From Bacillus timonensis (GTDB lineage: Bacteria > Bacillota > Bacilli > Bacillales > Bacillaceae_L): a stretch of 64,000 bases of DNA. The position numbers and the translations under genes are program-made. Where the stretch lies: assembly GCF_000285535.1 (NCBI RefSeq), contig NZ_HE610988.1, positions 103,737 to 167,736 on the forward strand, in the 5' to 3' direction. Of the stretch, positions 41,116 through 50,207 are shown piece after piece (within the stretch, counting starts at the first letter, position 1; every line of letters starts with the position of its first letter). A model generated the notes under the pieces. It saw only the letters and a program-made list of their open reading frames with translations, did not search any database and was not told the DNA's origin.

Positions 41116-42132
41116 TTATTTGCCTAACTTCATAATAAATAATTCTAATATCAATTGTTTATCCATTTTGCCGTTTTTCATTTCATAATCAGCCTCAGCA
41201 AGCTCACTCATAATTTTTAATAGTTCTTCTTGTGTAAATAAATTTGCTTGTCCACCTGCAAGCTTTACACGAAACGGATGAACCTTTAAATTCCCAGCAA
41301 TTTGCTGTTGTCCGTACCCTTGTCTAGAAAGTTCCTTCACCTGAAAAATTAATCTGAATTGGTTTGCGAGCAAGGATAAAATCTTTATAGGTTCTTCATT
41401 ATTCTGTAATAGGTCATAAAAAATTCGCAACGCTTCATCTAGCTTACGATTGACTACTTTATCAATAAGCGAAAAAATATTTTGTTCCAAAGATCGAGGC
41501 ACTAGCAATCTCACCGTTTCCTCTGTAATTTCCCCATTTTTCCCCAGATATAAAGACATTTTGTCAATTTCCTGTGTAATATTCATTAGATTCGTCCCTG
41601 CGACATGTAATAGCTCCTGGATTGCAGAAGAATGAATGGAAACCGCATGCTGATTTACTCTTTCAGTAATCCAGTTATGTAGATCTTTTTCAGATAGAGT
41701 ATTAACGGTCAAAACCTCAGCGTTTGCCTTTAATTGCTTAACAATTTTTTTTCGCTCGTCTAACTTTTCATATGGTGCCGTAAACACAAGAATTGTAAAA
41801 GGTGCGGGTTCTTTTAAATATTGTTCAAGAACCGTAAGATTATGTTCAACCTTCTCTTTGTTCTTTTCAGCAGTTAAAAAGTGAGGATTTTGTAAAATGA
41901 CCAGTCTTCTTTCTCCCATAAAAGGAAGTGTTTCAGCATCTGCTAAAGCAATTTCAACAGGGGTTTCCTCTAAATCAAAAACGGATAAATTAAAATCCTT
42001 TTCATCCTCTTCTATACTATATTTTATGAGCAATTCTTTTGTCTCTTGGATTAAAAAGTTTTCCGATCCATGCAATAAATAAACAGGTGCAAATTGTTTT
42101 TTCTTAATTTTTTTCCAAAGCTCTAAATTCAT
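41116..42132 (-). CDS. holA: DNA polymerase III delta subunit
   Basis: The 338-residue delta subunit (B. subtilis YqeN) opens the sliding clamp within the clamp loader. An AAA+-like fold without a functional P-loop is expected. The N-terminus (YLLHGSENFLIQETKELL) and C-terminal helical collar (QGYGQQQIAGNLKVHPFRVK) are typical. A 63-codon longer frame lacks support. The ATG at 42132 has GGAGAGG upstream and gives the family start (LELWKKIKKKQFAPVYLL). Its spacer from yqzM holds a possible terminator hairpin. Confidence 0.95.
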   Translation of the reverse strand: MNLELWKKIKKKQFAPVYLLHGSENFLIQETKELLIKYSIEEDEKDFNLSVFDLEETPVEIALADAETLPFMGERRLVILQNPHFLTAEKNKEKVEHNLTVLEQYLKEPAPFTILVFTAPYEKLDERKKIVKQLKANAEVLTVNTLSEKDLHNWITERVNQHAVSIHSSAIQELLHVAGTNLMNITQEIDKMSLYLGKNGEITEETVRLLVPRSLEQNIFSLIDKVVNRKLDEALRIFYDLLQNNEEPIKILSLLANQFRLIFQVKELSRQGYGQQQIAGNLKVHPFRVKLAGGQANLFTQEELLKIMSELAEADYEMKNGKMDKQLILELFIMKLGK

Positions 42133-42206
42133 ACTATACCTCTCCACTGTAAGCCTTTTGTGTACATCTTCAATCGTATCGGGAAATCGAAAAATTTTCA
42201 ACACAT

Positions 42207-42235
42207 GAAAAGGGAATTGGTCTTTTCCAATTCCC
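42207..42235 (-). terminator. Possible terminator upstream of holA
   Basis: A perfect 9-bp stem (GGGAATTGG/CCAATTCCC) with a 6-nt loop is followed by four T on the minus strand. It lies in the 451-base gap between holA and yqzM, in which I see no gene and no clear holA promoter. Confidence 0.4.
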
Positions 42236-42583
42236 CAATCTATATGAAACATTACCGCAACAAGCCCCGGGTATCTTGTCGAGTAATGATAATTTTTACA
42301 ATCTGTAAACTTTTTGAGCAAAATTTTCGAAAGACCAATGTAGTGACGTGTTCTTATGTACTATTAGGATTGACTAAGTTTTTCGAACTATTTGTGACAA
42401 GTGTTGTTAATAAAGGAAGACTATCGGATAATAGAGGAAAAGGTTATCTTATTCTTTGGTTTTGTGATACGAATTGGGGTATGAATTACATCTAAATTAG
42501 TAAAACAAATCCGACTTTTTAAAGGAAATATAGATTTTTTTGAGTAGTTAGGCTATACTATAACTGTTTAGGAGGGGTTAGGC

Positions 42584-42718
42584 GTGAACGAATTTGAAAA
42601 GAATATTCGAAACACACGAAATGACGTTGTAGATGCTGGGGTAGCATTCGTTGTATCATTTGGCTTCTTCGCTACCATTTTCATTATCGCAACATTAATT
42701 AAGGTTATCGGAGCTTAA
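42584..42718 (+). CDS. yqzM: YqzM-family small membrane protein
   Basis: A 44-residue protein starting with GTG (MNEFEKNIRNTRNDVVDAG) has a short charged N-terminus and one C-terminal membrane span (AFVVSFGFFATIFIIATLIK). It has an AGGAGGGG ribosome binding site. It corresponds in sequence and position to B. subtilis YqzM, next to comEC. The function is unknown to me. It is the only plus-strand gene between comEC and holA and has its own terminator. Confidence 0.9.
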   Translation: MNEFEKNIRNTRNDVVDAGVAFVVSFGFFATIFIIATLIKVIGA

Positions 42719-42746
42719 TGCCGACAGAATACATACTGTCAACCTC

Positions 42747-42775
42747 GAGACTGCCCTTTTGCGGCAGTCTCTTTT
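42747..42775 (+). terminator. Terminator of yqzM
   Basis: A perfect 9-bp stem (GAGACTGCC/GGCAGTCTC) with a 7-nt loop is followed by TTTT. It lies between the convergent yqzM and comEC. Confidence 0.75.
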
Positions 42776-42796
42776 CATTTCTTTTTCTACCTTATA

Positions 42797-45166
42797 TTAT
42801 GGAATTGTAGTTCTAAAGGTTCCTTTCTTTTTGAAAAAACGATATTGGATTGCCCCATTTTGATCAGTTCGATATACACTAATCTTTTCACGTTTAAAAC
42901 GATTCATTACTTCTGGATGAGGGTGGTTAAAACGATTATTCTCACCCACCGGGATTAGTGCAAGTTTGGGACTTAGGAATTGAATGAAGTTAGCACTTGA
43001 CGATGTTTGGCTACCGTGATGTCCAACTTTCAATACATCTGTCCTTAGATTTCGATACGTATTCATCAGTTCAAGTTCTCCCGTTTTTTCAGTATCACCC
43101 GTGAATAACCAACGTAGGCCACCAAGCTTTGTATAAATAATAATTGAGTTATCATTTTCCTTCATTTCGTTTCCTTGAGGGGCTAGTATATAAAATGCAT
43201 TGCTTCCAACTTTCCAGTTTTGTCCACGTTCAGCAAGCGTATAGTGAATCCCCTCTTTACTGGCGATTTTTTTCAATTCAATTTCTTGATGAGTATCCTT
43301 CTTACTTTTTCCTATGACTAGTTCCTTAACCTTTATTTTTTCTATAAGACCTTTCGCACCTCCGATATGATCTTGATCTCCATGTGTGATGATAAGCTTA
43401 TCCAAACTCCGTATTCCTTTAGATTTTAAATACGGGATGATGATATCGGAAGTTGAAAATTCTTGTCGTCTTTTTTTCCAGTGTTCTTGTTCGAATTGAA
43501 TTGTCCCTCCTGTATCTATAAGATATAGTCCTTGTCGATACGGGAGTTCAATATATATACTATCCCCTTGTCCAACATCAAGCATAGTAACTTCCCCATA
43601 TGGATTCACATAGGGCAGCACCGCGTGAAGGAATAGGACCCCAATCGGGGCAAATAGAGAACACTGTATAATTCTTTTCTTTTTCTCCCAACTAATTAAA
43701 AAATAAAAAATGGAGACACAATACAAAATCATAAGGACTAGACCAGGTTTTCCTAGTGTTAATTCAAAGAAAGAAAACTTGGATAGCCAAACAGTTGCTT
43801 GATTTAGAAATTCTAAAATCCATGATAGGAACCAAGCAATAATTTGCCCAAGCGGCTCAAAAATAACTAGCAAAATCACGGCGAATATGGCAAATGGTAA
43901 GATAACTACCGAATATAATGGAACATACAACATATTTAGGGGCAAACTTATCAATGAAAATCCATAAAAGTGATAGAGTAAAACCGGGAGTGAAGAAAGT
44001 TGCGAAATAAACGAAACAGCAAATAAGGAAGCAAAAGTAGTAGGTTGATGCTTGAAAATTGCTCTTGAAGAAAGGATTAAAGAGGCACTTACGATGAATG
44101 ATAATTGAAACCCGATATTGACTAAAAAGTACGGATTAATGGCAAGCATGGCAATGCAAGCAAAACTAATCACATCGAGCATACTGCTTTTTTTCCACCA
44201 CTTGATGCTTGCTAACAAAAGCATACACATTACTACCGACCGAATGACTGATGGTGAACCTCCAGCAATAATAATATAAGCCGGAAGCAAACATAATAAA
44301 AGAGTTGCTGTAGTCTCACGCGTTATGCCAAATCGAATACATAAATAGTAGAACATACCTGTCATGAGACTTACGTGAAGACCCGATATTGCTAATAAAT
44401 GAATCAACCCTAACGTTTGATAGGAATTTACGATATCATTTTCTATATTTGTTCTTTCTCCATAAATCAACGCCTGGATGATTCCAGCAGATGACCCTTC
44501 AAAATTAGTAGCAATATAATTGATTCCTGCTTCCCTTATTTGAAGTAGCCAGCGATTTAAATTCAACCTTTCTTGGGTATAACATTTTTCTGGTGCAATT
44601 TCATTTGTTTCAAAAACCCAATGGATTTTTTGTGTATGTAAATAGTTTTTATAGTCAAAAGAATGTGGATTACGAGAGGATTGTGGTTCTTTTAGGGTTC
44701 CTTGAAACATGCAAACTAATCCCATATGAACAGAGGTGCTAAGTTGCATTTTTTCTATTTCAGTTTCAATGTAATAAACTAACAGTAGCTTTTCATTCTT
44801 TGAAGTATTGACAGTGAAAGAGAGTTTATCGCCATTAAAGTCTGGGGCTTCGATTATTTCGGCTTTAATCGTGTTTGTTGTAGGACCAAGTGTTGTTTGA
44901 TTGTTGGAATCAAAGATGATAAAAAGAATCATAAATGAAAAAAGAGTTATAATACTGAGAATAACCAATGAGAAATGAAGGCGGAAAATGATAAATCCTA
45001 ATATGAGGAGTGTGAGGAGTATACTAATCCATGAAAAAGAGGAATAAGGGACTACGATACCAAACACCGCAAAGAAAGCAAGATAGACAAGCTTCCCTTG
45101 CACAAAGTCCCCATACTTCCTAATCAAATTAGCTAATATTCGAAAAAAGTGTAGCAGCCTTTTCAT
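42797..45166 (-). CDS. comEC: DNA uptake channel protein ComEC
   Basis: The 789-residue membrane protein forms the channel through which single-stranded DNA enters during transformation. It has an N-terminal OB-like DUF4131 region, a competence domain with about ten membrane spans (including LIHLLAISGLHVSLMTG), and a C-terminal metallo-beta-lactamase-like domain with THGDQDHIGG. I placed the start at 45166, behind AAGGA, rather than at the GTG at 45196. It overlaps the end of comEB. The frame is intact, so the gene appears functional. Confidence 0.94.
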   Translation of the reverse strand: MKRLLHFFRILANLIRKYGDFVQGKLVYLAFFAVFGIVVPYSSFSWISILLTLLILGFIIFRLHFSLVILSIITLFSFMILFIIFDSNNQTTLGPTTNTIKAEIIEAPDFNGDKLSFTVNTSKNEKLLLVYYIETEIEKMQLSTSVHMGLVCMFQGTLKEPQSSRNPHSFDYKNYLHTQKIHWVFETNEIAPEKCYTQERLNLNRWLLQIREAGINYIATNFEGSSAGIIQALIYGERTNIENDIVNSYQTLGLIHLLAISGLHVSLMTGMFYYLCIRFGITRETTATLLLCLLPAYIIIAGGSPSVIRSVVMCMLLLASIKWWKKSSMLDVISFACIAMLAINPYFLVNIGFQLSFIVSASLILSSRAIFKHQPTTFASLFAVSFISQLSSLPVLLYHFYGFSLISLPLNMLYVPLYSVVILPFAIFAVILLVIFEPLGQIIAWFLSWILEFLNQATVWLSKFSFFELTLGKPGLVLMILYCVSIFYFLISWEKKKRIIQCSLFAPIGVLFLHAVLPYVNPYGEVTMLDVGQGDSIYIELPYRQGLYLIDTGGTIQFEQEHWKKRRQEFSTSDIIIPYLKSKGIRSLDKLIITHGDQDHIGGAKGLIEKIKVKELVIGKSKKDTHQEIELKKIASKEGIHYTLAERGQNWKVGSNAFYILAPQGNEMKENDNSIIIYTKLGGLRWLFTGDTEKTGELELMNTYRNLRTDVLKVGHHGSQTSSSANFIQFLSPKLALIPVGENNRFNHPHPEVMNRFKREKISVYRTDQNGAIQYRFFKKKGTFRTTIP

Positions 45167-45698
45167 GTAATTCCTTAATCTCTTTATCATCCGCACCCGA
45201 CTCTGTTAATTTCTCAATTAAATTAGTAACAAATTCCAATTTTTCTGAAGAATGTAAATCAATCACCATTTCTTCAAGTGGAACCTTTTCAACCCTTACA
45301 TTTGATTTCTCAAACAATTCGATTGCATATGGGTGATTTTTATAATCTTCCGCGTAATATACAACCTTAATTCCCGCTTGGATAATTGCCTTTGTACATT
45401 GGAGACAAGGAAAATGTGTAACATAGATTTCCGCATTATCTGTAGGGACTCCAAACTTTGCGCATTGTAATAATGCATTTATCTCAGCATGGACGGTTCT
45501 AATACAATGATTATCTACAACATAACAACCCTCGTCTATACAATGCGTACCTCCAGAAACTGAGCCGTTATATCCCCCTGCAATAATTCGCTTATCTCGA
45601 ACTATAGTTGCACCAACTGTTAACCGTGTACATGTGCTTCTTAATGCAAGCAGATGACTTTGCGCCATAAAATATTGATTCCACTTGATTCGATTCAA
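45129..45698 (-). CDS. comEB: Late-competence operon dCMP deaminase ComEB
   Basis: The 189-residue zinc deaminase converts dCMP to dUMP. Zinc motifs are TVHAEINALLQC and FPCLQCTKAI. It sits in the comE operon but is not needed for DNA uptake in B. subtilis. The TTG at 45698 was chosen because GGGGG lies 5 bases before it and the resulting length equals the B. subtilis protein; an ATG at 45710 has poor spacing. It is about 60 bases downstream of comEA and overlaps comEC. Confidence 0.94.
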   Translation of the reverse strand: MNRIKWNQYFMAQSHLLALRSTCTRLTVGATIVRDKRIIAGGYNGSVSGGTHCIDEGCYVVDNHCIRTVHAEINALLQCAKFGVPTDNAEIYVTHFPCLQCTKAIIQAGIKVVYYAEDYKNHPYAIELFEKSNVRVEKVPLEEMVIDLHSSEKLEFVTNLIEKLTESGADDKEIKELHEKAATLFSNIS

Positions 45699-45759
45699 AT
45701 CTTCCCCCATCCCTTCAACAAAATCTTACAATTATTTTATCGGTATTTAACATGAATCG

Positions 45760-46368
45760 TCAATTTAATTTAAGTTCATCCTTTATTTTTTCAAAAGATT
45801 TCTCACCAATTCCACTTACTTGTAGGAGATCTTCTAATTGTTTAAATGGCCCATGTTCTTCACGATATGTAATGATGGCAGCTGCTTTAGAGGGGCCAAT
45901 TCCTGTCAATGTTTCAAGCTCTACTTGTGTTGCTTTATTTAGTGAAACCATGCCATCATCGACTTGTGAGATACTGCTTTCCCCCATATTCATTGCCTCA
46001 CCTACGTGTGGGACATCTATGACCATTTCATCCTCAATCCGTTGTGCTAAATTCACCAGTCTTTGTTCCGCATCTTCTGTAAATCCTCCAGCCATTTCTA
46101 CGATGTCCTTTACTCGCATTCCGTCCCGGGCCTCATATACACCCTCATTATGTACAGCACCCTTAATATCCACCAGTATCAATTTTGGTTCATCCTCTAC
46201 AACAGCTGGTTCTTCCTCAAGGACCGGTTCAAATGTTAATTCATCTTCCTCTATGCTCGGCTTCGCTTCTGTTTTATTCAAAAAAGTAGTATAGAACGCA
46301 AATAAAATGCCAAGACATACTCCAAAAACAATCAGTATTAATTTCATTTTTTTTGATTTTATATCCAT
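45760..46368 (-). CDS. comEA: Competence DNA receptor ComEA
   Basis: The 202-residue membrane-anchored protein binds incoming double-stranded DNA. It has an N-terminal membrane span (about residues 8-28), an acidic linker, a SLBB domain (about 65-120, with LVDIKGAVHNEGVYE) and a C-terminal helix-hairpin-helix DNA-binding region (about 140-202, with NKATQVELETLTGIGPSKAAAI). Its order is as in other Bacillus ComEA proteins. It is the first gene of the comE operon, divergent from comER. Confidence 0.96.
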   Translation of the reverse strand: MDIKSKKMKLILIVFGVCLGILFAFYTTFLNKTEAKPSIEEDELTFEPVLEEEPAVVEDEPKLILVDIKGAVHNEGVYEARDGMRVKDIVEMAGGFTEDAEQRLVNLAQRIEDEMVIDVPHVGEAMNMGESSISQVDDGMVSLNKATQVELETLTGIGPSKAAAIITYREEHGPFKQLEDLLQVSGIGEKSFEKIKDELKLN

Positions 46369-46471
46369 AATTTTTCTTTCCTTTCATTTATGATTTGATT
46401 AAAACGTATACATATTTTAGTAAGAAGAAGCATATTGTGTTAGGAGAATAGTCTGTAAAGGAGGGACGAAC

Positions 46472-47305
46472 TTGAATATAGGGTTTATCGGTACAGGAAA
46501 TATGGGGAAAATTTTAATAGAGTCTTTTGTAGAATCTCTTGCTGTTCCACCTTCAAAACTTACCATCACAAATCGAACACTCGAGAAAGCAATAGCCATC
46601 AAGAACTCCTTGCCAGATATTACTGTAGCAGCGACTAATGAAGAGGTTGTAAAAGGCTCTGATTTAATTTTTATTTGTGTGAAGCCTTTGGAAATTCACC
46701 CCCTTTTACACCAATTGTCTTCTTCCCTAACTAGAAATAAATGTATCATTTCGATAACAAGTCCGATTTCAGTTGAACAGCTTGAGTCAATTGTGAATTG
46801 TCAGGTAGCACGTATCATCCCAAGTATTACAAATCGTGCACTTTCAGGTGTTTCGTTATTTACTTTCGGTGAGAGTATTAGTAGCAGATTTAAGGATTAT
46901 TTAACATTTTTATTTGAGCAAATTTCCACTCCAGTTCACATAAATAATGACATAACAAGAGTTTCGTCTGATATTGTTAGTTGTGGTCCGGCATTTTTTA
47001 CTTATTTAGTGAGGCGGTTTATTAGTGCAGCAGTAAAGGAAACGAAAATAACAGAGGAACAGGCAACAATATTAGCAAGTGAAATGATAATTGGAATGGG
47101 GAAACTGCTTGATAAGCAATTTTATACATTACCAACTCTCCAGGAAAAAGTGTGTGTAAAAGGCGGTGTAACTGGGGAGGGCATTAAGGCCATGGAAGAA
47201 CATATTGGTGAATTATTTGAAGAGTTATTTAGGGGCACTCATAGAAAATATGACGAGGATATTTGTGAAGTAAGTGTACAGTTCAATGAGACTCCATCTC
47301 GATAA
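46472..47305 (+). CDS. comER: ComER, pyrroline-5-carboxylate-reductase-like protein
   Basis: The 277-residue protein has the fold of ProC reductases: an N-terminal Rossmann motif (GFIGTGNMG), followed by a domain with KGGVTGEGIKAM near the C-terminus. It is divergent from comEA as in B. subtilis. In Bacillus it has been linked to sporulation and biofilm control rather than proline synthesis. It starts with TTG behind AAAGGAGG. The dimer domain is somewhat diverged from true ProC, so the enzyme activity is uncertain. Confidence 0.9.
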   Translation: MNIGFIGTGNMGKILIESFVESLAVPPSKLTITNRTLEKAIAIKNSLPDITVAATNEEVVKGSDLIFICVKPLEIHPLLHQLSSSLTRNKCIISITSPISVEQLESIVNCQVARIIPSITNRALSGVSLFTFGESISSRFKDYLTFLFEQISTPVHINNDITRVSSDIVSCGPAFFTYLVRRFISAAVKETKITEEQATILASEMIIGMGKLLDKQFYTLPTLQEKVCVKGGVTGEGIKAMEEHIGELFEELFRGTHRKYDEDICEVSVQFNETPSR

Positions 47306-47324
47306 ATATATCATTTTGACAAGT

Positions 47325-47425
47325 AATGCGCAAGCGTATTCCGAGCAAGCAAGAAGGTTGCTCTTTGGCTTATTTGCCGGATTGATATGTGAGCTTGAGG
47401 GGCTAGACTGCTTGTACTGATGTAG
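47325..47425. repeat. Intergenic fold-back repeat, family A copy 3 (degenerate)
   Basis: It shares the words GCGCAAGCG, AGAAGGTTGCTCTTTG and TGAGGGGCTAG with copy 1, in the same order and with similar spacing. The outer stem is poorly preserved. It lies between comER and the yqeM terminator and has no open frame. Confidence 0.55.
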
Positions 47426-47440
47426 AAAGCTATGTGCAAA

Positions 47441-47466
47441 AGAGGGCAGACATTGTCTGACCCTCT
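47441..47466 (-). terminator. Terminator of the yqeG-yqeM cluster
   Basis: A 12-bp stem (AGAGGG.CAGACA with TGTCTG.CCCTCT, one bulge) is followed by TTTT on the minus strand. It overlaps the last bases of yqeM. Confidence 0.75.
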
Positions 47467-48208
47467 ATTTCTTTGCTGTAAATAAGATTCGTTCTGATGT
47501 CTCTTGAACAGAATCTGTAAAATCAGCTTTAATATTTTGTACCTTAAAACCCGTTTCTTCAAGCCAACTTTGATACACTTCAGTCGGAAAGGTTCGTTGT
47601 TCATGGAATTCATCAAACCTTATATAGTCTTCATTATGATCATTTTTCACAAAAAAAGACAACTCATGCTCGATACTATGGGGATGTTTCCCTTCAAAAC
47701 AATTCCAAATAAAACTAACCTCTTCCTCGCTGCTAACAAAAGGCCCGTCCATGAAGATTGAATCCATTTTATAAACGGAATGAACATCGAACAAAAACAG
47801 TCCATCTTTTCTTAAAAGTTGAACTACATTTTGAAAGGTTTTTCGAACCTCTTCTTCCGTTTGTAAATAATTAAGTGAATCACAAAATATCACAACAATA
47901 TCAAATGGATCAAAGCCGGAGATATCGACCATGTTCTGTTTGTAGAAGTCAACCTTCACTCCAGCTTCCATAGCTTTGTTATTCGCAACAGCCAGCATGT
48001 CATCAGAAAGATCAACACCGACTACCTCATAACCTTCTTTTGCAAGTCTAATTGCAATTTCTCCCGTTCCACAACCAATGTCAAGAACACGTAATGAACC
48101 AGTATTAGTTAGATGTGATACATTTTCTTTAAAGAATAAAATCCATTGTTCATAATCTACATCACGCATCAATTCATCATAGATATAGGCAAATTCCCCA
48201 TAACTCAT
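47465..48208 (-). CDS. yqeM: SAM-dependent methyltransferase YqeM
   Basis: The 247-residue class I methyltransferase has motif I in VLDIGCGTGEIAIRLA (about residues 40-54) and a conserved N-terminus (YGEFAYIYDELMRDVDY). The substrate is not known. It overlaps rsfS by 4 bases (ATGA) and is the last gene of the yqeG-yqeM cluster, as in B. subtilis. By position, a role connected with ribosome assembly is possible, but the sequence does not show it. Confidence 0.9.
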   Translation of the reverse strand: MSYGEFAYIYDELMRDVDYEQWILFFKENVSHLTNTGSLRVLDIGCGTGEIAIRLAKEGYEVVGVDLSDDMLAVANNKAMEAGVKVDFYKQNMVDISGFDPFDIVVIFCDSLNYLQTEEEVRKTFQNVVQLLRKDGLFLFDVHSVYKMDSIFMDGPFVSSEEEVSFIWNCFEGKHPHSIEHELSFFVKNDHNEDYIRFDEFHEQRTFPTEVYQSWLEETGFKVQNIKADFTDSVQETSERILFTAKK

Positions 48209-48561
48209 AAACTTAGCACATCTTCAACTGTTTCAGTAGGGGCATCTCCCCAAAGGCGTTCTAAATTATAATAAGTTCGCTCATCTTTGTGGAAGACGTG
48301 TGCAATAACATCCCCTAAATCAACAAGAACCCATCTCGCTTCATCAAGACCTTCAAGTCGTTTAACATGAATTCCATTTTCATCAGCTTTGTCCTTTATT
48401 TCACGTGCAATTGCCTGCACCTGTTTTTCGGAATTTCCGTGGCAAATTAGAAAGTAATCAGCTACAAGGGACAGTCCCTTCATATTTAATGCAATTATAT
48501 TTTCCGCGCGCTTATCGTCTGCAGCTTGAACGGCAAAGGTTAAAATTTCTCTTTCATTCAC
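48205..48561 (-). CDS. rsfS: Ribosome silencing factor RsfS
   Basis: The 118-residue protein (B. subtilis YqeL) binds ribosomal protein L14 and keeps subunits apart when nutrients are low. The conserved core ADYFLICHGNSEKQVQAIA and the C-terminal DLGDVIAHVF are present. The GTG at 48561 lies 9 bases after GGGGG and gives the family start ([16 protein letters not shown]). A slightly longer frame exists. It overlaps yqeK by 8 bases upstream and yqeM downstream. Confidence 0.95.
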   Translation of the reverse strand: MNEREILTFAVQAADDKRAENIIALNMKGLSLVADYFLICHGNSEKQVQAIAREIKDKADENGIHVKRLEGLDEARWVLVDLGDVIAHVFHKDERTYYNLERLWGDAPTETVEDVLSL

Positions 48562-49135
48562 CTTTGGATTCCCCCTTTTTCTCAATGAGTAAAGAATTGT
48601 AAGTTTTTATTGTATCCGGGTAAATTGCTTGATTTCTTTTCGCTAAAAAAATGATGGTATTGCGCAGAGAATAGATAAGTGCTGTATCTAAATCTTTTCT
48701 TGCAACTTCCCTTACTTCCTCTACACCCGGAAAATGTCTTCCTGGTTCTATATAATCGGCTACAAAAATAATTTTTTCAAGAAGGGTCATTTTTTCCCTC
48801 CCAGAAGTATGGTATCGGATAGCATCAAGAATCTCATCATCATCAATTCCTACCTCTGACTTAACAAGGTACGCTCCCACCGGGGCATGCCATAATTCTG
48901 TATTATGAATTAATAAATCTTGTGGGAATTGTTGGTCAATGATAATTTGCTTCATTTCATCCTTTGGTCTGAATTTTGCATAGTCATGAAATATTGCAGC
49001 CGTTTCGGCCTTTTTTTCATCAGCATGGAATCGTTTTGCAAGCTCTATTGCAGTTTCCATCACACCAAGTGTATGCTGATAACGATGCTCAGTTAATTGT
49101 ACTTTGACAATCTCTAAAGCTTTTTCACGTTCCAT
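48554..49135 (-). CDS. yqeK: HD-domain hydrolase YqeK (Ap4A hydrolase type)
   Basis: The 193-residue HD-domain protein belongs to the YqeK family of symmetrical diadenosine tetraphosphate hydrolases. The metal-binding residues are in [25 protein letters not shown] and RYHTSGR. It overlaps nadD by 11 bases at its start, and these genes are fused in some bacteria. It lies upstream of rsfS. The frame is intact and of normal length. Confidence 0.94.
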   Translation of the reverse strand: MEREKALEIVKVQLTEHRYQHTLGVMETAIELAKRFHADEKKAETAAIFHDYAKFRPKDEMKQIIIDQQFPQDLLIHNTELWHAPVGAYLVKSEVGIDDDEILDAIRYHTSGREKMTLLEKIIFVADYIEPGRHFPGVEEVREVARKDLDTALIYSLRNTIIFLAKRNQAIYPDTIKTYNSLLIEKKGESKGE

Positions 49136-49694
49136 ATAAGTGGTTCTCCTCTATATAGTTTCGTACTTTTTCAGGAAGTAAATACATTGTATTTCCTTTT
49201 TCTTTTAACCTCTTTCGAATCATCGAAGAAGAAATGTCCATTTGTGGAATATCTACTTCGGTGATTGGATATTGGGTTGGAAACGAATAACCTGGTCTTT
49301 TCACACCAACGAATGTTACCATTTCAATGAGTTCATCAATTTTATGCCAGTGTGGCAAATATTCGACCATATCCCCACCAATAATAAAATAAAACTTCGT
49401 ATCCTGATGTTTTTCATGAAGTATTTTAATCGTATCATATGTATACGAGGGGCCTTCTCTATCCAACTCAATCAACTGCAATTTAAATTTTGGCTGATCC
49501 GAGATTGCAAGAGAAAGCATTTCAACCCGCTCTTTATCAGTCACGTAACTTTTCCGTTCTTTATGCGGAGGAACATGATTTGGCATAAACCATACTTCCG
49601 TAAGATTTAATCGTAACAAGACCTCAGAAGCGATGAAGAGGTGACCAATATGAGGTGGATCAAATGTACCACCGATAATTCCAATATGGTTCAC
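49125..49694 (-). CDS. nadD: Nicotinate-nucleotide adenylyltransferase
   Basis: The 189-residue enzyme adenylates nicotinate mononucleotide in NAD synthesis. The nucleotidyltransferase motifs [11 protein letters not shown] and SSSMIRKR are intact. The longest frame starts at 49769, but the GTG at 49694 has GGGAGGG 6 bases before it and gives exactly the B. subtilis length. It lies in the middle of the yqe cluster, downstream of a family-B repeat that separates it from yhbY. Confidence 0.96.
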   Translation of the reverse strand: MNHIGIIGGTFDPPHIGHLFIASEVLLRLNLTEVWFMPNHVPPHKERKSYVTDKERVEMLSLAISDQPKFKLQLIELDREGPSYTYDTIKILHEKHQDTKFYFIIGGDMVEYLPHWHKIDELIEMVTFVGVKRPGYSFPTQYPITEVDIPQMDISSSMIRKRLKEKGNTMYLLPEKVRNYIEENHLYGT

Positions 49695-49779
49695 TTTTTT
49701 CCCTCCCATTCGGACGAAAATGACACATCGAATTTCTTCGTTGGCTCGCTTTTGTCGTTCCTCACGCATTCCATATATA

Positions 49780-49890
49780 CGCTCCGGTACTCAAAGCTTC
49801 CCCGCCTCGAACTTTCGACGCACAGGACATGCTAGTGTCGACAATGCCACATGAGGCAGTGGCGTTTTTGTCGAAGCGGTCCTTTTCATC
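49780..49890. repeat. Intergenic repeat, family B copy 2
   Basis: It contains CGCACAGGACATGCTAGTG and a GCCACA word followed by GGCGTTTTTGTCG, paralleling the copy between dnaK and dnaJ (30461-30620). It lies in the spacer between yhbY and nadD, with no open frame of its own. Confidence 0.5.
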
Positions 49891-49907
49891 TTCCTTTTTT
49901 TGATTAC

Positions 49908-50207
49908 TCATTTATTCTTCGGTAGCTCTAGTTGTTTGTTTTCTTTTGACTCTTTGTACAACACAATCGTATTCCCGATGATTTGGACCAATTCAGCTTT
50001 TGCACCTTTTGTAAGCTCTTCGGCAACCGTGTCACGATCATCTTCACAATTCTGTAGGATACTTACCTTTAATAATTCGCGTGCTTCAAGTGCATCACTG
50101 ATTTGTTTAATCATATTTTCGTTTACTCCGCCTTTTCCAACTTGAAAAATTGGATCAAGATGGTGAGCTTTCGAGCGTAAAAATCGTTTTTGTTTTCCTG
50201 TTAGCAT
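49908..50207 (-). CDS. yhbY: RNA-binding protein YhbY/YqeI (CRM domain)
   Basis: The 99-residue protein consists of a single CRM RNA-binding domain with the family start LTGKQKRFLRSKAHHL and the motif QVGKGGVNE. It is associated with assembly of the large ribosomal subunit. The ATG at 50207 lies behind GGAGG and overlaps the end of aroE by 7 bases. A longer frame into aroE has no support. It corresponds to B. subtilis YqeI. Confidence 0.94.
   Translation of the reverse strand: MLTGKQKRFLRSKAHHLDPIFQVGKGGVNENMIKQISDALEARELLKVSILQNCEDDRDTVAEELTKGAKAELVQIIGNTIVLYKESKENKQLELPKNK

Noticed and set aside
42160-42495. A 111-codon plus-strand frame upstream of yqzM
   Set aside because: It has no ribosome binding site, runs antisense across the holA leader hairpin and reads like non-coding sequence; yqzM just downstream is the real gene.
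45752-46294. A plus-strand frame of 180 codons opposite comEA
   Set aside because: It is Ser/Thr/Pro-rich antisense to a well-conserved gene and has no supporting ribosome binding site.
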